Assembly: GCA_007922225.1 (NCBI GenBank)
Contig: ML680098.1
Location: 3,348,001 to 3,412,000, forward strand
Direction of reading: 5' to 3'
DNA from: Emydura subglobosa
Lineage: Eukaryota; Chordata; Testudines; Chelidae
DNA length: 64,000 nt
Every line of letters starts with the position of its first letter. Position 1 is the first letter of the stretch. The notes under the pieces were generated by a model. The model did not search any database. It was not told the DNA's origin and was given only the letters and a program-made list of their open reading frames with translations. Shown piece by piece: positions 20,895 through 32,900 of the stretch. Made by a program: the position numbers and the translations under genes.

Positions 20895-22478
20895 ATGGTC
20901 TCTCCTCAGCCTCTCCCCCTCAGGACCAAGATGTTTCATGTGAAGCAAGGCTGAAAAGAGCTGAATCACTGCGCTCTGGAGGCTAGGCTTTCAGTTCTTT
21001 ATTCTCACAATAAAGAGGTAGACTAAAGAACCAGAGAACACATGAGAATCCTTGGGGATGGGGAAAAGACCCTGGTTCTTATCTGTTCTCAAATGGTGCT
21101 GTTTGTCATCATCAATGTTAGCATTACGTTGCTAGAGAAAATGAAAGGAGCTGATAGGCTGACACTGGATCCTTCCTGTCTTGCTTAGAGCATAATACTC
21201 AGATTGGAACTCCTTAGGATGTTCCTTTGGGTAACTGGGGAGAAAAAAAAATATTTAAAATTGCTGATCAGTGTAGATAATCAGCTATTATATTTCCCTT
21301 CACACTTTTTAATGGTAAGGATTTATTTCGATTTTGGTTTTCTAACACATGCTGTTTGGGGCCCGTCTTACCGGATGTGCACAGACCGTGTCCAGAGACT
21401 GGCAGTGAAGGGGTTAAACCCTTTTCCTGCGTAGACGATGGACGACAGTGTAAGGGTTTTCAGGTTAACAGAGCTAGACCAGTGTGTGCTAACCACCTAC
21501 AAGTTAGCTATGCTATGTATGTAATTATACCCTCATAGTTCACTACAAAGGGTTTGTGTTGTGATAAGCTGGTTTCTGAGCTTCCCACTGAGAGTCAGGG
21601 AGGAAGGAGCTCTGGGGAAAGGGCTAGAACTAAGAGAAGGACCTGGAGTGATTTCTTCCTCCTTTCTGGAAATTGACTGATGTGAACCACACTTTCAAGC
21701 TTTAATTTGGATTTAGCTAAGCCCTGTTTTAATCTTGCCAGCTCTCACCATTTTATTGTGAATCTCATAAATACTTTAGGTTTTTCATAAACCCCCAGCT
21801 CTTGGAGTCATGTGAGTACATGAAAATATCAGCTTTTAACTTTGAAAGTAAGTTTCTAAGACTTATGATTATGGAGAATAGCTTGAAAACATGAACCCAA
21901 GAGGCTCCAATACCAGAAGATGAATAAATAGAATCCCAAATATATTAGTTTTAAAATCATGACATTTTTAAGCCAATGTAATGATTTTGAGGACTTTACT
22001 AATGATTTTTGAGTGCTTGGTTTGACCTATAAATACACAGGCCGTACTTTCATGCACTGTCCTGTTATACAGTAGAGCCCAACACAAAAGAGTTTAAGCT
22101 TCCTTTCTGGGTTCAGTGTCCTCCTTCGCTTTGACCAGCCTGCCAGAGTATGGTGATTAAATAAAGATAAATGTTTTTCTTTGTGGATATCTGTATTATG
22201 AAGGCCGACTTCTTATGATGGATTAACTCAATTGCCTACCAGTTGACTAGAGCACTGAAATGACCTGTTAAACTTTGTCAAATTAAAAATAGTGTGTCAA
22301 TAATTAGTGCTATACCTTCCAGGTTTGGTTCATAAAGGAAGTTACAAGCCAGCACTTTGCAGTTTTGTTGCAGGGGTGGGAGCTAGGCAACCTCTGCAGG
22401 GTGGGACATTCAAGTTCAGCGATGGCCCACAGGTGCTCTGCACTCTTTTACATTAGATGTCATCAGGGACTCCTGGGG
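20895..22478. other. No gene or recognised repeat
   Basis: Mostly AT-rich. The stretch 21350-21480 is less AT-rich and includes AAGGGGTTAAACCC, but I cannot assign it. Confidence 0.4.
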
Positions 22479-22770
22479 GTATGTCTATACTGACGATGGC
22501 AAAGTTGCCACTGCCAGATCGATTTTTCTGGATTGATTGAGCGGTCTGAGTAGACCTGCTCAATCAATCAGGAAGTCGACTGAGTAAAACCACACCCTCA
22601 AGTAGCGTAGCGCTGTGTTGACGGGAACACAGTTCCCGTTGGCACAGTGCACTGAAGACGCCATGCAGAAGGGAAGCACAGCAGTCGACGGGAGTTATGC
22701 AAACTACTCTGCATAGCTTTCGCAACTCCCGTCGATTGCCACCGAATTGCCGGGTCACTGTAGACCAGGG
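22479..22770 (-). mobile_element. PIF/Harbinger-like MITE (family B, opposite orientation to 52901)
   Basis: It starts GTATGTCTATACTG and ends CACTGTAGACCAGG. Shared words with the reverse complement of 52901-53194 include GTCGACGGGAGTTATGCAAACTAC, CTCAATCAATC, CACTGAAGACGCCATG and GGGAACACAGTTCCCG. No transposase frame. The TTA duplication visible at 52901 is not clear here. Confidence 0.78.
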
Positions 22771-24747
22771 CTGGGGCTGATAGAGAGAGGGGGGAACTGC
22801 TAGAAGACTCCAGGTTTCCCAGCTGTTCTCTCTTTCTCACACATACAGTCTTTTTCTCTTTCATTTTTCTTCCTTGTTACTCTCTGACAAATGGAGAAGA
22901 TTGCAACTGCATGCTGGCCACATGTCTGAATTATCATTAATCAATTTCTTCAGTTGACTAGTGGTGAAAGATGGTTGCCCACTCCAGTAGTTTCATTTTC
23001 CAGGTAATCCCTGTGGATGACACTGCATGCTGATTGCAGGGGGTACGTGCACATGAACAAAGACGCACAAACCAAGACAGGGCAAGGAAAACGATTACTA
23101 ACTGAGCCTTATTTTTAAAGACTAAAAGCCTGATTGAGCAATGCTGAAATGCTTTATATTTTAATCAACTTTCAGATGTAAAGGGAATAGTTGAAATGGG
23201 ATATTAAAGAAAAATTGATCTAGGTAATTGGAATGCTTTTGTTCCTGCGACATATAAACATAACTGGTTTTGCATGAGTGAACTTTAAATTGCCCAGAAC
23301 AGCACAAACCAAACTCTGCTTTCATTGTGAAGTCCCTACTGTAAAAAGTGTCCATTGCCATCATTTCAAGGCTTTGTTGGCTCATATTAAGGAATGCTGT
23401 GTCTTCATGTCACATATTTAACTCATTTTGATAACTTAAAGCTGTAACATTCTTCAGGTCCCTCATAATCAACCAATTATTTTCCCACTGGTAGAAAAAT
23501 GTCCAATTTAACCGGCTGAAGTGGTAGTGTCTCTTAATACCTGGGAAACACCAGGATCCTATTTTGAAGTATTTTGTAATGTTTTAATGAGATCCATCAC
23601 CATTTTTAGATACAGTATTAAAGGGTGACACAAAGGCAGCCATGAGCCATGTTGATCTTTCATTAACAGTGTTCCGTTCTTTTAGAACAAACTGAGTTTT
23701 CTATCAATGCATTTGAGTGACAGAGTGCCATTTTTAAGCACATCATTATCTCTCTGATAGGAGGACTGATCCTAATGAACTAACTGAGTGCTTCTGAGTT
23801 TGCTACACATATTTTAACAGTACACTTGAAAGCAAACAAACACATGAAGATTTGGGAGATTTATTCCTTAGGAAATGAGTGCATTTTTCACCTGTAAGTT
23901 ACATGACTTTACGGTATGTTAGTCATCTGTTTTCCATATGTGTTTTCTGGTATTTTCAAATGCTACAAATAATGTTAACTTTATTATGCTGTGTATATAG
24001 CCAACAGTATGCTAAGCACTTTACAGAGGATGCGTGTTCAGGTCCATTGCCACAACAGTGTATATATGCAAACAGGCAGTGGAAGCAGCTCAACCTAGTC
24101 TAGGTGATGCTGGTACTGCTACTCTCCCTAGGGGATTCAGCTGATGGAAGAAGGCTTTAATTTTTGTGGTCTGCTATGGAGGAGTCTTGCTAGCAGGCGA
24201 TGCCCACTTTGGGTCTATGGTGGACATCTCTAGGCATGCAGCTGGAGCAAGATTTGTGAGCACCTTGCGCCATTGCAGCCCTCTCCCTCCATGTGTTCAT
24301 TTCGGTGGTCATTCTTGCACAACCATCTTCACTGGCAGAAATTAGGGTGGACCTTAGAAGACCAAGGCCCTTGCACTGAAGAGCTAACAATCCTAAATAG
24401 ACAAGTGACAGAAGAGGGATAGGGATGCAACAAAATAGTGAAGTGATGGTGAACCATGACGGTTAGCCTCATTCTGTTAGCTTAGCAGGGTTGAGCACAC
24501 GTATTCGCACAAAGCCATTTTACTTACACCTGTGGAGTGAACGAACCTCACATGAAAAAAATACAATCTCCATTGAGATCAGTGAAGACTATGAGGACTT
24601 TTGAAACACAAGAGATCCCTGATGGGCCCATGTAGAGTGCATCTACTTGTATAACTTGCTAAGTGAGAGCCTATGCCAAAGGGGTATGCTCCACTGTAAA
24701 CAAACTGGAACCAACTGACCATTGTGTAAACGTTAGGCCCTGACCTT
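22771..24747. other. No gene or recognised repeat
   Basis: About 2 kb of AT-rich sequence with no feature identified. Confidence 0.45.
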
Positions 24748-24848
24748 GAATACCATGTTCAGTTATAATCATCTCATCTCAAAAGACAGATGCCAGACAT
24801 AGAAGGGGTCTGGAGATGGGAAACAAAAATGATTAGAGGCATGAGAAG
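24748..24848 (+). mobile_element. Old CR1 fragment
   Basis: CATGTTCAGTTATAATCATC, CATCTCAAAAGACAG and GGAAACAAAAATGATTAGAGGCATG match the plus orientation of the CR1 RT end (TTCTGGTCACCC, CATCTCAAAAAGGA, GGCAACAAAAATGATTAAGGG). Divergent. Confidence 0.7.
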
Positions 24849-24883
24849 GCATCCTCAGTAATATTAAATATCAATTGTTATGC

Positions 24884-24966
24884 TTCTGGACTTTGTACAC
24901 CCCCAGCATGATGGGTCCCTCGTTTGTGTTAGGGCCCTTATGCACTACGACAATACAAATAATAAA
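24884..24966 (+). mobile_element. L2/MIR-type 3' tail fragment
   Basis: TGTACACCCCCAGCATGATGG, GGGCCCTTATGCACTACGAC and AATACAAATAATAAAT match a 3' tail seen again at 30826 and 41745 (CCTAGCACAATGGGG, CTACTGTAATACAAATAATAA type). Class is inferred. Confidence 0.5.
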
Positions 24967-25099
24967 TTGACTGCTAGCTTCCTGAGGTCAGGAAGAAACT
25001 TCTCCTAAGGGGAAATTATTCCACAATTGTTCATTCTGGGGATTCTTAGAATTTCTTCCAAACCATCTGGTACTGGCTACTTTCGGAGACAAGATAATG

Positions 25100-25107
25100 G
25101 ACTAGAA
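25100..25107. repeat. 8-bp target site duplication, left copy
   Basis: GACTAGAA; the right copy at 25346-25353 is GACTAGAT. Confidence 0.9.
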
Positions 25108-25345
25108 CAGGGGTGGGGAACCTTTTTTGTGCCAAGGGCCTGATGAGTGTCCGCCGCCGAATTCCCCCCCGCCGCTGAAAAAGAGCAAACGGCGGCAGGG
25201 TTTCGGCGGCGGGCACTGCCCCCGCCCCCCCCCCCGGACCCGCGCCGCGGCCGAATTCCCCCCTGCCGCCGAATGGGCCTGCAGGCCGGACCAAATGATT
25301 TCGCGGGCCTTATACGGCCCGCGGGCCGGACGTTCCCCACCCCTG
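25108..25345. mobile_element. Non-autonomous hAT, GC-rich, inside a CR1 tail
   Basis: The 238-bp element starts CAGGGGTGGGGAACC and ends GTTCCCCACCCCTG, near-perfect inverted repeats, flanked by an 8-bp duplication with one mismatch. The interior is extremely rich in CCGCCG and CGGCGG words and keeps many CpG sites. Both strands give spurious open frames. The surviving CpGs suggest a fairly young copy. Confidence 0.95.
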
Positions 25346-25353
25346 GACTAGAT
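25346..25353. repeat. 8-bp target site duplication, right copy
   Basis: GACTAGAT, paired with GACTAGAA at 25100-25107. Confidence 0.9.
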
Positions 25354-25842
25354 AAACCACTGATATGATGCAGTTATGGTTTCCTGTCTGAAAGAGCTGT
25401 GATTCTCTACCTGTCAGATAAATGAAAGAAACAGTGCATTTGAATTAAGTGAAGCATATGTAGAATTACGGAAGTGCTGTAAGAAAAATGGCAGTGAAGA
25501 GTTAACAGTGATAGCTTCCTATTGTAAATTTACCTGAACAAAAAACCAGCATGAGTAGGAAGACAGTCATTTTGGGTAGAAGGTCATTTTTCTATTAATA
25601 GGGAACGAACAGGTTTTTCAAATGAATGGGTCTTATTTTCAATTTGATGAGAAGTGAGGGTACCAGGGAAAGTAACTGAGGTTGAAAGGAAATTTAATTG
25701 CTGTATCAAGAACCTTTGTCACTGAAAACACAGTGACTAGATGAATTCATTTGCAAACTGTAATGAATCCCTATTGAAAAATAATCATCTTGAGACTACT
25801 TTTAAACTGAAAAAATATTTGCACCTAAGAATCAATCCTCCT

Positions 25843-25936
25843 GTGTACACTAGCACTTATGTAACTCAGGAGGGTAGAATATTAACACCTTGAGAGACAT
25901 AGGTTTTGCCGACATAGGTGGTAGTGTAGATATAGC
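25843..25936 (-). mobile_element. Harbinger-like MITE fragment (family A)
   Basis: The reverse complement reads GCTATATCTACACTACCACC, TATGTCGGCAAAACCTATGTC, CAAGGTGTTAATATTCTACC, GAGTTACATAAGTGCTAGTG. This parallels the left half of the copy at 4489. The other half is missing. Confidence 0.7.
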
Positions 25937-26591
25937 TTTTGTTACATTCCAAAACAAATTCCTTTTTGGATTTCTGTACAGTAAGATGGAATTTAGTCTT
26001 ACCATTCCTCCCCAAAGCTCTAATATTTTTGACACACAGAAAGCAGAGATAATTTTAAAGATATTTATATATGCTCATGTGGAAACCTACATAGGAAATT
26101 GTAGTGAAGTCAGTAAGGATGGTTGAACAGAATTTTGCACTCTGTATATGTAAGTAAAATAGTGAATCGCGTGAGGGAGACGCACAAAGGTTATTTTTCC
26201 AAACGATCTGTAATGCAGTGTAAGAAACAGCACAGATGTTAACCAACAACTCCACTGAATGAATTGAAGTCACCAAGTAATATGCCATGGTATCTCATAA
26301 TATATAATATGTGTGTACCACATAGGTAACTTGAATGTTGTGTCTTTTTGGTCCCCACTGTGAAGGTGATATAAGCATGGGTAACAAGATCTGAGCCTTT
26401 CTCTTGTGCCATAGACCTAGCAATGTTCTTGTTGGCCTTACAAATGTCATCTAAATCCAAGAGATGGTTCTGAACTAAATCCTCAAATCATGCCCACTGA
26501 CAGCAATTCCGGGCCCCAGGGCAGAACAGTCAATGGTCCCCCCACAAAGGGATGGCTGAGGTCCCAGTGGGCTTCTTCCAGATGTTTTTAC
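25937..26591. other. No gene or recognised repeat
   Basis: AT-rich, nothing identified. Confidence 0.45.
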
Positions 26592-26747
26592 TTATTTATT
26601 ATGTGCCAGGCAGGTTCCCGGGCAGCTGAGGAAGTGGTATCTGCTACTCAGCTTCCTGGGTCCCTTGAACTCCCCAGGGAGATTACTGGTAAACCTGGGA
26701 AGCTGAGTAGCATATACCCGGGAACCTGCATGGCACATAATAAATAA
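26592..26747. repeat. 156-bp hairpin-forming inverted repeat, unclassified
   Basis: Outer arms 26592-26622 and 26717-26747 (31 bp) pair with one mismatch (TTATTTATTATGTGCCAGGC and its complement). Inner arms 26638-26660 and 26694-26716 (23 bp) pair with three mismatches (TGCTACTCAGCTTCC core). The left arm has 15 extra bases (26623-26637, CAGCTGAGGAAGTGG) that can themselves pair with the adjoining CTCAGCTTCC. The loop is about 33 bp. No matching fold-back family was recognised. Confidence 0.9.
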
Positions 26748-29700
26748 ACTCGGCTCAGGGGATGAGCAGAGAGCGCGAGTGGTGGTCTGGACATCAGGGA
26801 AAGCAAGAGGGGTGCGGAGGAGAGGAGGATACGTAATTAAATTTAAATCATGAAGCCCCTGGGCAATTGCTCCTTTTGCCTCCTCTGTCGGTGGGCCTGT
26901 CCAAAATCCAAACAGCCTTAAACTAGATCCAAAATTTGTTACTGGCCTTTAGTTCTTTAATGGGCTGAATCAGAACCCCAGTTCTGTGCTCTCTTAGCTT
27001 TGGTGAAGTTTAAATCTAGATTGTAATGGGAAATGTGGTCTTATCTCATCTCATCTCATCTACATATACAGGTAAATAGACCCACAATTGCACCTAGTTA
27101 AACCATCCTCATGCCTCATGATCTCAGGTTTAAAAAAATCACTAAAATGTTTTGTTTAAATGAATTTAGTGCTTGCTATCAGGTGCTAGGTTAACAACTG
27201 TGGAGATTTAAACTCTTCATTTATCTAGGGAACAAGTACAGCCTGGGTGGATAGTGGCAGTGCAGACTTCTGACATTGTTCCATTAATTTGCTTCCTCCA
27301 TAAATTGGAGGGACTATAGGGGTGGGGGAAAGTAGTTCTTCTCCTTGCCAATATAACTGACAGCTTCTCTGCTTGAGATTGCCAAAAAAAGGTAATAGTA
27401 TCAATATTCCTTTTGGGCAACAAGAGATGGGCCAGGATCACCAACTCATTTCACATTGGCCACCAAACAGCCATCAGTGCTAAAGATTTCCAGATACTGG
27501 CAATGTGTGGTGTCATGTGTCCAACCCACTGGGCTGTTAGTGGTGGTAGTCTGCATGATAATATACTAATGCATATCGCAAGTGATTTTTTTAAACCTAT
27601 GAGAGGAGAGGGGCCGGTGGCAATCTATCATTGAAACTCCAGTCAGGCTAAGCATGAGGGTGAGATGAACATATGGAAGGAAAAGAGCCAATGAGCTGGT
27701 AACTCCATGCTGAATGTGTTTCTCAGTGAATGGCACTGGAATGCTGAAACTGTGGGCTCTAGGAATAGTGCAACCCAATGTGACAATTTCAACTGATAGA
27801 TGAACTTATTCTACATCTCATTAAATCTGTGAATGAGATGTGGAATTAATTCCTCTGTGCTCCCAGAATGTGAGTGAGAACTGGGTAGATTAACTTCCAT
27901 TTAAAGTGATGGAGTGGAGTTATATGTCACTGAGCAGCCCGACTCGGAGAACCTTCAATTATGACCTCAGAAATATCTCTCTGAAAACCCTCTCCCATTC
28001 AGAGGGAGGAGGGGGAATCCTAAAGTGAAGGCAGGAAAAATTATGGTGGGAGCATGCATGAAGTGTTGGAGGTGGGGAGAATTCATAAAAGGAGGGGAGA
28101 CAGACTGGTTGGGTGGGAGGGAATGTACAAAGGGATTAACTTAATTGACAAAGGAAGGACTGTTAAATAGTAAATCCATTTATGCAAAAATCTTTAAATG
28201 CAAGATTTAACTTTGGTAACTGAAGTTTTACACTCGGACAAGACAACAAAATATGCCTCTTCCCAGGGAACTTCTTAATTCCTGGCTCACCGGCTCTATC
28301 TGAAAGGTTAATTCAGCCCTCCCCCTAGAATGAGTCTGACATCCCTGTTCTAATTTGCTTGTGGAATGCAAGGGACAAGTTGTCAGTGTCTCAGGGAAAT
28401 AACCTACTCACATGGAAAAACAAACATTGACCATTATTTACACTGATGACAAGTTCAGTTCATTCTCGACAAGAGATCTCACAAAGGGCCTGATACATCA
28501 GCAATTACTGTGAGCTTCTACAGCTGGAGCTCATTGCAGGTCTAGTGGAAAAAGAGCAAGGACTTGCAAAGGGAATGAAATAACCCTGTGTGACCACTGT
28601 AGAGCTGTCAAGATATCGTACCTCAGGGAACATCACTTGACAATCTTACGTAAACATTACATTTAAAATATATGACCTTACCATCCAAAATGCGAAGGGG
28701 AGCAGAGAGCCAAGCGTTTTCAAATGCTTCCAGGGAGAAAATCAGAAAATATACTGTAGGCAAAAGTTTTTTCTAAATAAAATAATCTCCAAAAACTTTC
28801 ATTAGACATCAGCAGGTCTCTAAGAAATGAACCTTTACCATGTTGCTGTTCTAAGGCTGACGTCACTAAACATACTATGATTAACACTAAGTCCACTACG
28901 AACCCTTGGGATATCAGACAACTCCAACTCCAACATTTTTGCATCCCTGATAAGTTGAATTTATGTTGGCATTTCAGCGCTAAAAATATTACAGCTTTCT
29001 TGGGCAATGTATGGAGAGTGAGGAGAGAAGAGCCTTTCATGCCCAGGGACTAAATAAGTTATAGCAGTGGTATTCTCATGGGAAGAAGAGGCTGAGGCAG
29101 TTTTGCTATTTATATGTGAACTTGCCTCTTGCAGATTCCCACTCAAAGCTAACAGTAAATAATTGTATCTAGACTTTCAATCTATACTGCCTATATCCAG
29201 TATATGTCTCCTTGGTGTCTCATCAGATATTGAAATGTGTGGTAGGTTTGAAAACAATTCAGCTGGGAGAGAGGCTTGTTAAATGAAAAGAAAGACATGT
29301 GGACCATGTAGTTCTTGAATTTGTCATGATAACCCTGGTTCTCTCCTTACTATCCTACTTCCCTCTATATGTTTGCTTTGGTTATACACTGGTAAACTCC
29401 AGTCCAAGGACCTGTTCAGGATAGGTCAAGGGAGGTATAATATTCTTGTTAGAAAATGTCTAGAGACATTTGTAGTTAAACAAGGATGATATCACTTAAC
29501 CAGAGAAAAAATAGAATAAGAGCTGCTTATTTTTTTCCTGTGAAAATGTCAGTTTGATCAAGAGACCCAGATCCACAGAGAGAACTAAAATAGAATTAAA
29601 AGAGAGCATCCAATAACATTGGTCTTGTGATTTGATTATGCCCCAAAATTGGGAAATTGTGGACTTGAAGCAAAGTTGAAGGCAATTAACCTGACCTTTT

Positions 29701-30623
29701 GGGTGTTATCAAATGACACATTCCCCTGAAGGGTTTCTTCCGCTTGTAGAGCACTTTTAACCATGATACCATGGGGGGAAGGGAGAAATATTACAGCAGC
29801 GTAGTTCTGGTAACAAAGTGCCATAGGATTGACTCACTGGCACTGTCACACATTTCAGAATCAGCGTGGTGACTGATTTGTTAGGAAACAGTGAGTGATT
29901 TTGGAAGTTGTGCTTGTGGAAGTATCTTTTGTCACATATGTAGCAGTAAGTTGGTAAGTTATTTACAATAAAAGAGGGGCTGAATCTCACTAGGAAGACT
30001 TGTTCATATGCTGTTGCTCATTCAGGTTACAGAAGTATCATATTTTCATGGTTCTATTTTATTTTTTATTTGAAGAAAACAATATCAAAGTTGAAAAGAA
30101 ACAAATTTGCTACATCAGGCAGATAAAAATGGTTTCTAATATTACTGCAGAAATGTTTCTGCTCGTACTTAGATATCTCTGTGCTAATGAAGGAAGAAGA
30201 AAATGCCTGGAGAGAATGAGAGTAAGATTTTAAAATGTTTTTATTTATTTTGTATAAGCAAATAAGCATCGCTTATATAGCGCGACAAGAATAAAATGGA
30301 CTAAACAGTTGAATATCCATATATTTACAGAGAATAATACAGAGATTCACTAGTGATTCAGACTAACACACCCTGAAAAGATTTCTACACATGCGCATAT
30401 ATATGCACAGGACACCAGAAGACTGTACAAGGGTAAATTCAATGTCATCCCATCCACCCGTTGTACCCAAAATAGGATGAATAGGAAGAAGAAAATTGTA
30501 TGTAAATAAGTCTTGAGATTTTTAATCAATGGATTTCTACAGTCAATTTCCATTGAGTTTAGTGGAAATATATTTCCATGGCAATTTTGAAAATCTCAGC
30601 ATTAAAGACTAACCCCAATGTTG

Positions 30624-30630
<7 letters not shown>
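26748..30630. other. No gene or recognised repeat, apart from a short satellite
   Basis: About 3.9 kb. A pentamer run lies at 27042-27063. No exon, promoter or repeat family was recognised; the longest frame (28720-29040, 106 codons, minus) has no recognisable domain. Confidence 0.4.
27042..27063. repeat. (ATCTC)n microsatellite
   Basis: Four units of ATCTC in tandem. Confidence 0.9.

Positions 30631-30654
<24 letters not shown>
30631..30654. repeat. Poly-A run, 24 bp, with A/C-rich tail
   Basis: Twenty-four A, then CCAAAAAAAACCCAAAT. No retrocopy body was recognised to its left. Confidence 0.95.
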
Positions 30655-30825
30655 CCAAAAAAAACCCAAATATCTCCCCCGCTTTCCCCACCCCAAACAA
30701 ACCCCTCCTTTTAATCTCTCCTCTAAAACCCACCTCACCTGGCCTATCTGCTGAGTAGGCAGAGAGGGTGCCTGCTACACCAAATTAAATAATTCCACAC
30801 TTCTCTTCACTCTACCCTATTTCTT

Positions 30826-30938
30826 TCTTGCTACCTATTGTGGTGAATTTAGATTGTAAACTATCTTTTATTCTCTATGTGTACAGTGCCCAGAACAATA
30901 GGGCTTTACTCTATTATCCAGCATGCTATGGTATCTGG
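30826..30938 (+). mobile_element. L2/MIR-type 3' tail fragment
   Basis: TTTAGATTGTAAACTATC, GTGTACAGTGCCCAGAACAAT and GGGCTTTACTCTATTATCC match the same tail as at 41745-41905, with decay. Confidence 0.5.
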
Positions 30939-31152
30939 TGGTATATACAGATAGTGAGAGTGAGGGAGAGAGACCAGTTACTTCTGAGGCTTGCCAAAGA
31001 GAGGTTCAAACTGCAGTTTAAATTAACACACAATTTAACTCTATTTGACTATCAAAAATACTAGAAACTGTTCTAAGGCCCCATGTTTCTGTGTATGAAA
31101 CGGACAGTCTTTTGGAGAAATTAGTCAATGTTTTAATGTAATTCTGACATAC

Positions 31153-31181
<29 letters not shown>
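31153..31181. repeat. (GT)n microsatellite
   Basis: About 14 GT units. Confidence 0.97.
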
Positions 31182-31183
<2 letters not shown>

Positions 31184-31571
31184 TGCAGGCCATCTCCAAA
31201 CATTCAAAAATCAAGAATCAGCCCCTCCCCGCCTGCAGAGCACTAGACTGGCTTCAGCAAATTACCAGATTCTTAAAAAATAATAAACAGGTGTTGTTTT
31301 CCCTTTTCTTTTTGGTCTCTGAGCCTTAGGGTACTCTTCCTGCACATTTTCAAGTTTACCTGCATACCCATGAGGGCTAGAAACATACTAATAAAAACCC
31401 CTCAGAGGGGTTCTCATGTAATTTCTTGATTCCAGCAACTGGGGCCTTAAAAAACACAGGTACTATGAGAGTTGTGATAAAAATTATGAAAACTACATGT
31501 GATGTGATATGTAAGCTTTATAGAATACAGATTTTTTTTAAATATAGCACCAAAAGAAAAACCATAACATT

Positions 31572-31752
31572 TCATAGAATCATAGAAGATTAGGGATGGA
31601 AGGAACCTCAGGAGGTTATCTAGTCCTAACCCCATGCTCAAAGCAGGACCAGCCCCAACTAAATTATTCCAGCCAGGGCTTTGTCAAGCCAGGCCTTAAA
31701 AACCTCTAAGGATAGAGATTCCACCACCTCCCCACTTAATCCATTTGGGAAT
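31572..31752 (-). mobile_element. CR1 3'-end fragment
   Basis: TCATAGAATCATAGAAGATT, GGAACCTCAGGAGGTTATC, CTCAAAGCAGGACCAGCCCC, TTGTCAAGCCAGGCCTTAA and AGATTCCACCACCTCC are the antisense CR1 3' end. The 3' octamer end is intact; the 5' side is truncated. Confidence 0.93.
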
Positions 31753-32751
31753 GTGTTTTTATAGAATGTACAGGTTCAGTAAGTGTTCAGTATACCTTAG
31801 GCCTGGCTGCTGCAATTTAAGTTTTAAAGGGCATTGCATTCTAATCCCCTCTTTTCAGATGCTTAAGTAACGGTGTGGGGGCAATTTTTTAATTTAAATT
31901 GAGAGAGAAAATTTTCTTGCTTTGATGTCAAATGGGTGAAACCACATTCTGCTCTAATATAGTTGTATACATCTTTTCTTATTATATTGGTGGGGAAATT
32001 AAACAGCTCTTTTATCACAAGGTTAAGTGAACTTATCATAAATGCAGTGTAAAGTTATTCAGGTAGTGGCACTTGGCCTCTTAATCAGCTGGGATTGTAT
32101 CTTGCTGGTGTACAGCTAGAATCTAAGGGCGATCCTATCATGTTATGTTGATGTCAGCTGGCATTTTATTGTTTTCTAAAGCCTGATAACTTGAGGGCTG
32201 ACAGCAGCATTCCCATTCCCATAAAGACATAGGTGCTGGAAGTAGAGGTGTGGGGTATGCTGTTGCGCTCCCTGGTTTGAAGTGGTTTCCATTATGTATA
32301 GGGTTTACGGTATGGTTCAATGGCTCTCGGCATCCCCTCTATAAAAATGGTTCTAGCACCCCTGCATAAAAGTTGATATTTTGTGGACAGTGAAGCAGGA
32401 AGGTTGATTTAATATTATTTTCAAACATTATAATATATATAATATAAAATATGAGTGTAATGAATTAACTTTTGTATATAATACAGAGAGCGAGAAAGAT
32501 TTGTAAGAAGCACAAAACAGCAGTGAGATTCTCTGGGTATCAGCAAGTTGTGAAGAGACTGCAGGCTACCTTGACATGAAGATATCAACTTCTTTTTTGA
32601 TAAAGAGAATGATATAGCAAATTGTTCACCTTGATTGGCTGGCTATATTTAAGCTTTTTCTTAGGAATGACCATTCTAAACATTGTCAGACTGCATTAGC
32701 AATGTTCATTTTTCCACTGTACATTTAGATTAAATGGAAACCCGAAGTCTA
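31753..32751. other. No gene or recognised repeat
   Basis: AT-rich, including an AT run at about 32425-32460. Confidence 0.45.
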
Positions 32752-32900
32752 AATTTTCAAAAGTAACTGGGGATTTTAATTTTTAGCTGCCCATCTTGCA
32801 ACACCTTAAAGAGTAGGGTATATGCTCAAAACAATATGAAAATCAGGCCCCATTAAGGCATCTCAACCTGAACACCCAAAATCACTTGTCCCTTCTGAAA
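32752..32900. mobile_element. Fold-back MITE (ATTTTCAAAAGTAACTGGGG type)
   Basis: The left arm TTTTCAAAAGTAACTG ... GATTTTAATTTTTAGCTGCCC ... CAACACCTTAA is inverted at 32840-32900 (AATCAGGCCCCATTAAGGCATC ... CACCCAAAATCACTTG ... CTTCTGAAAA). This matches a known sauropsid palindromic repeat; divergence between arms is high. Confidence 0.65.

Larger units (their letters stand above)
24982..25384 (+). mobile_element. CR1 3' end interrupted by a hAT
   Basis: The left part (GGTCAGGAAGAAACTTCTCC, TTATTCCACAATTG, CATCTGGTACTGGCTACT, AGACAAGATAATGGACTAGA) and right part (GACTAGATAAACCACTGATATGATGCAG) together follow a plus-oriented CR1 3' tail. The hAT at 25108-25345 splits it at GGACTAGA. Confidence 0.85.

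Noticed and set aside
22060..22150. Tigger-like end from ACAGTAGAGCCCAAC
   Set aside because: No inverted partner was found within 1 kb; a short match can be chance.
30631..30654. Poly-A tail of a processed pseudogene
   Set aside because: No coding-like or retrocopy sequence and no target duplication were seen next to it.
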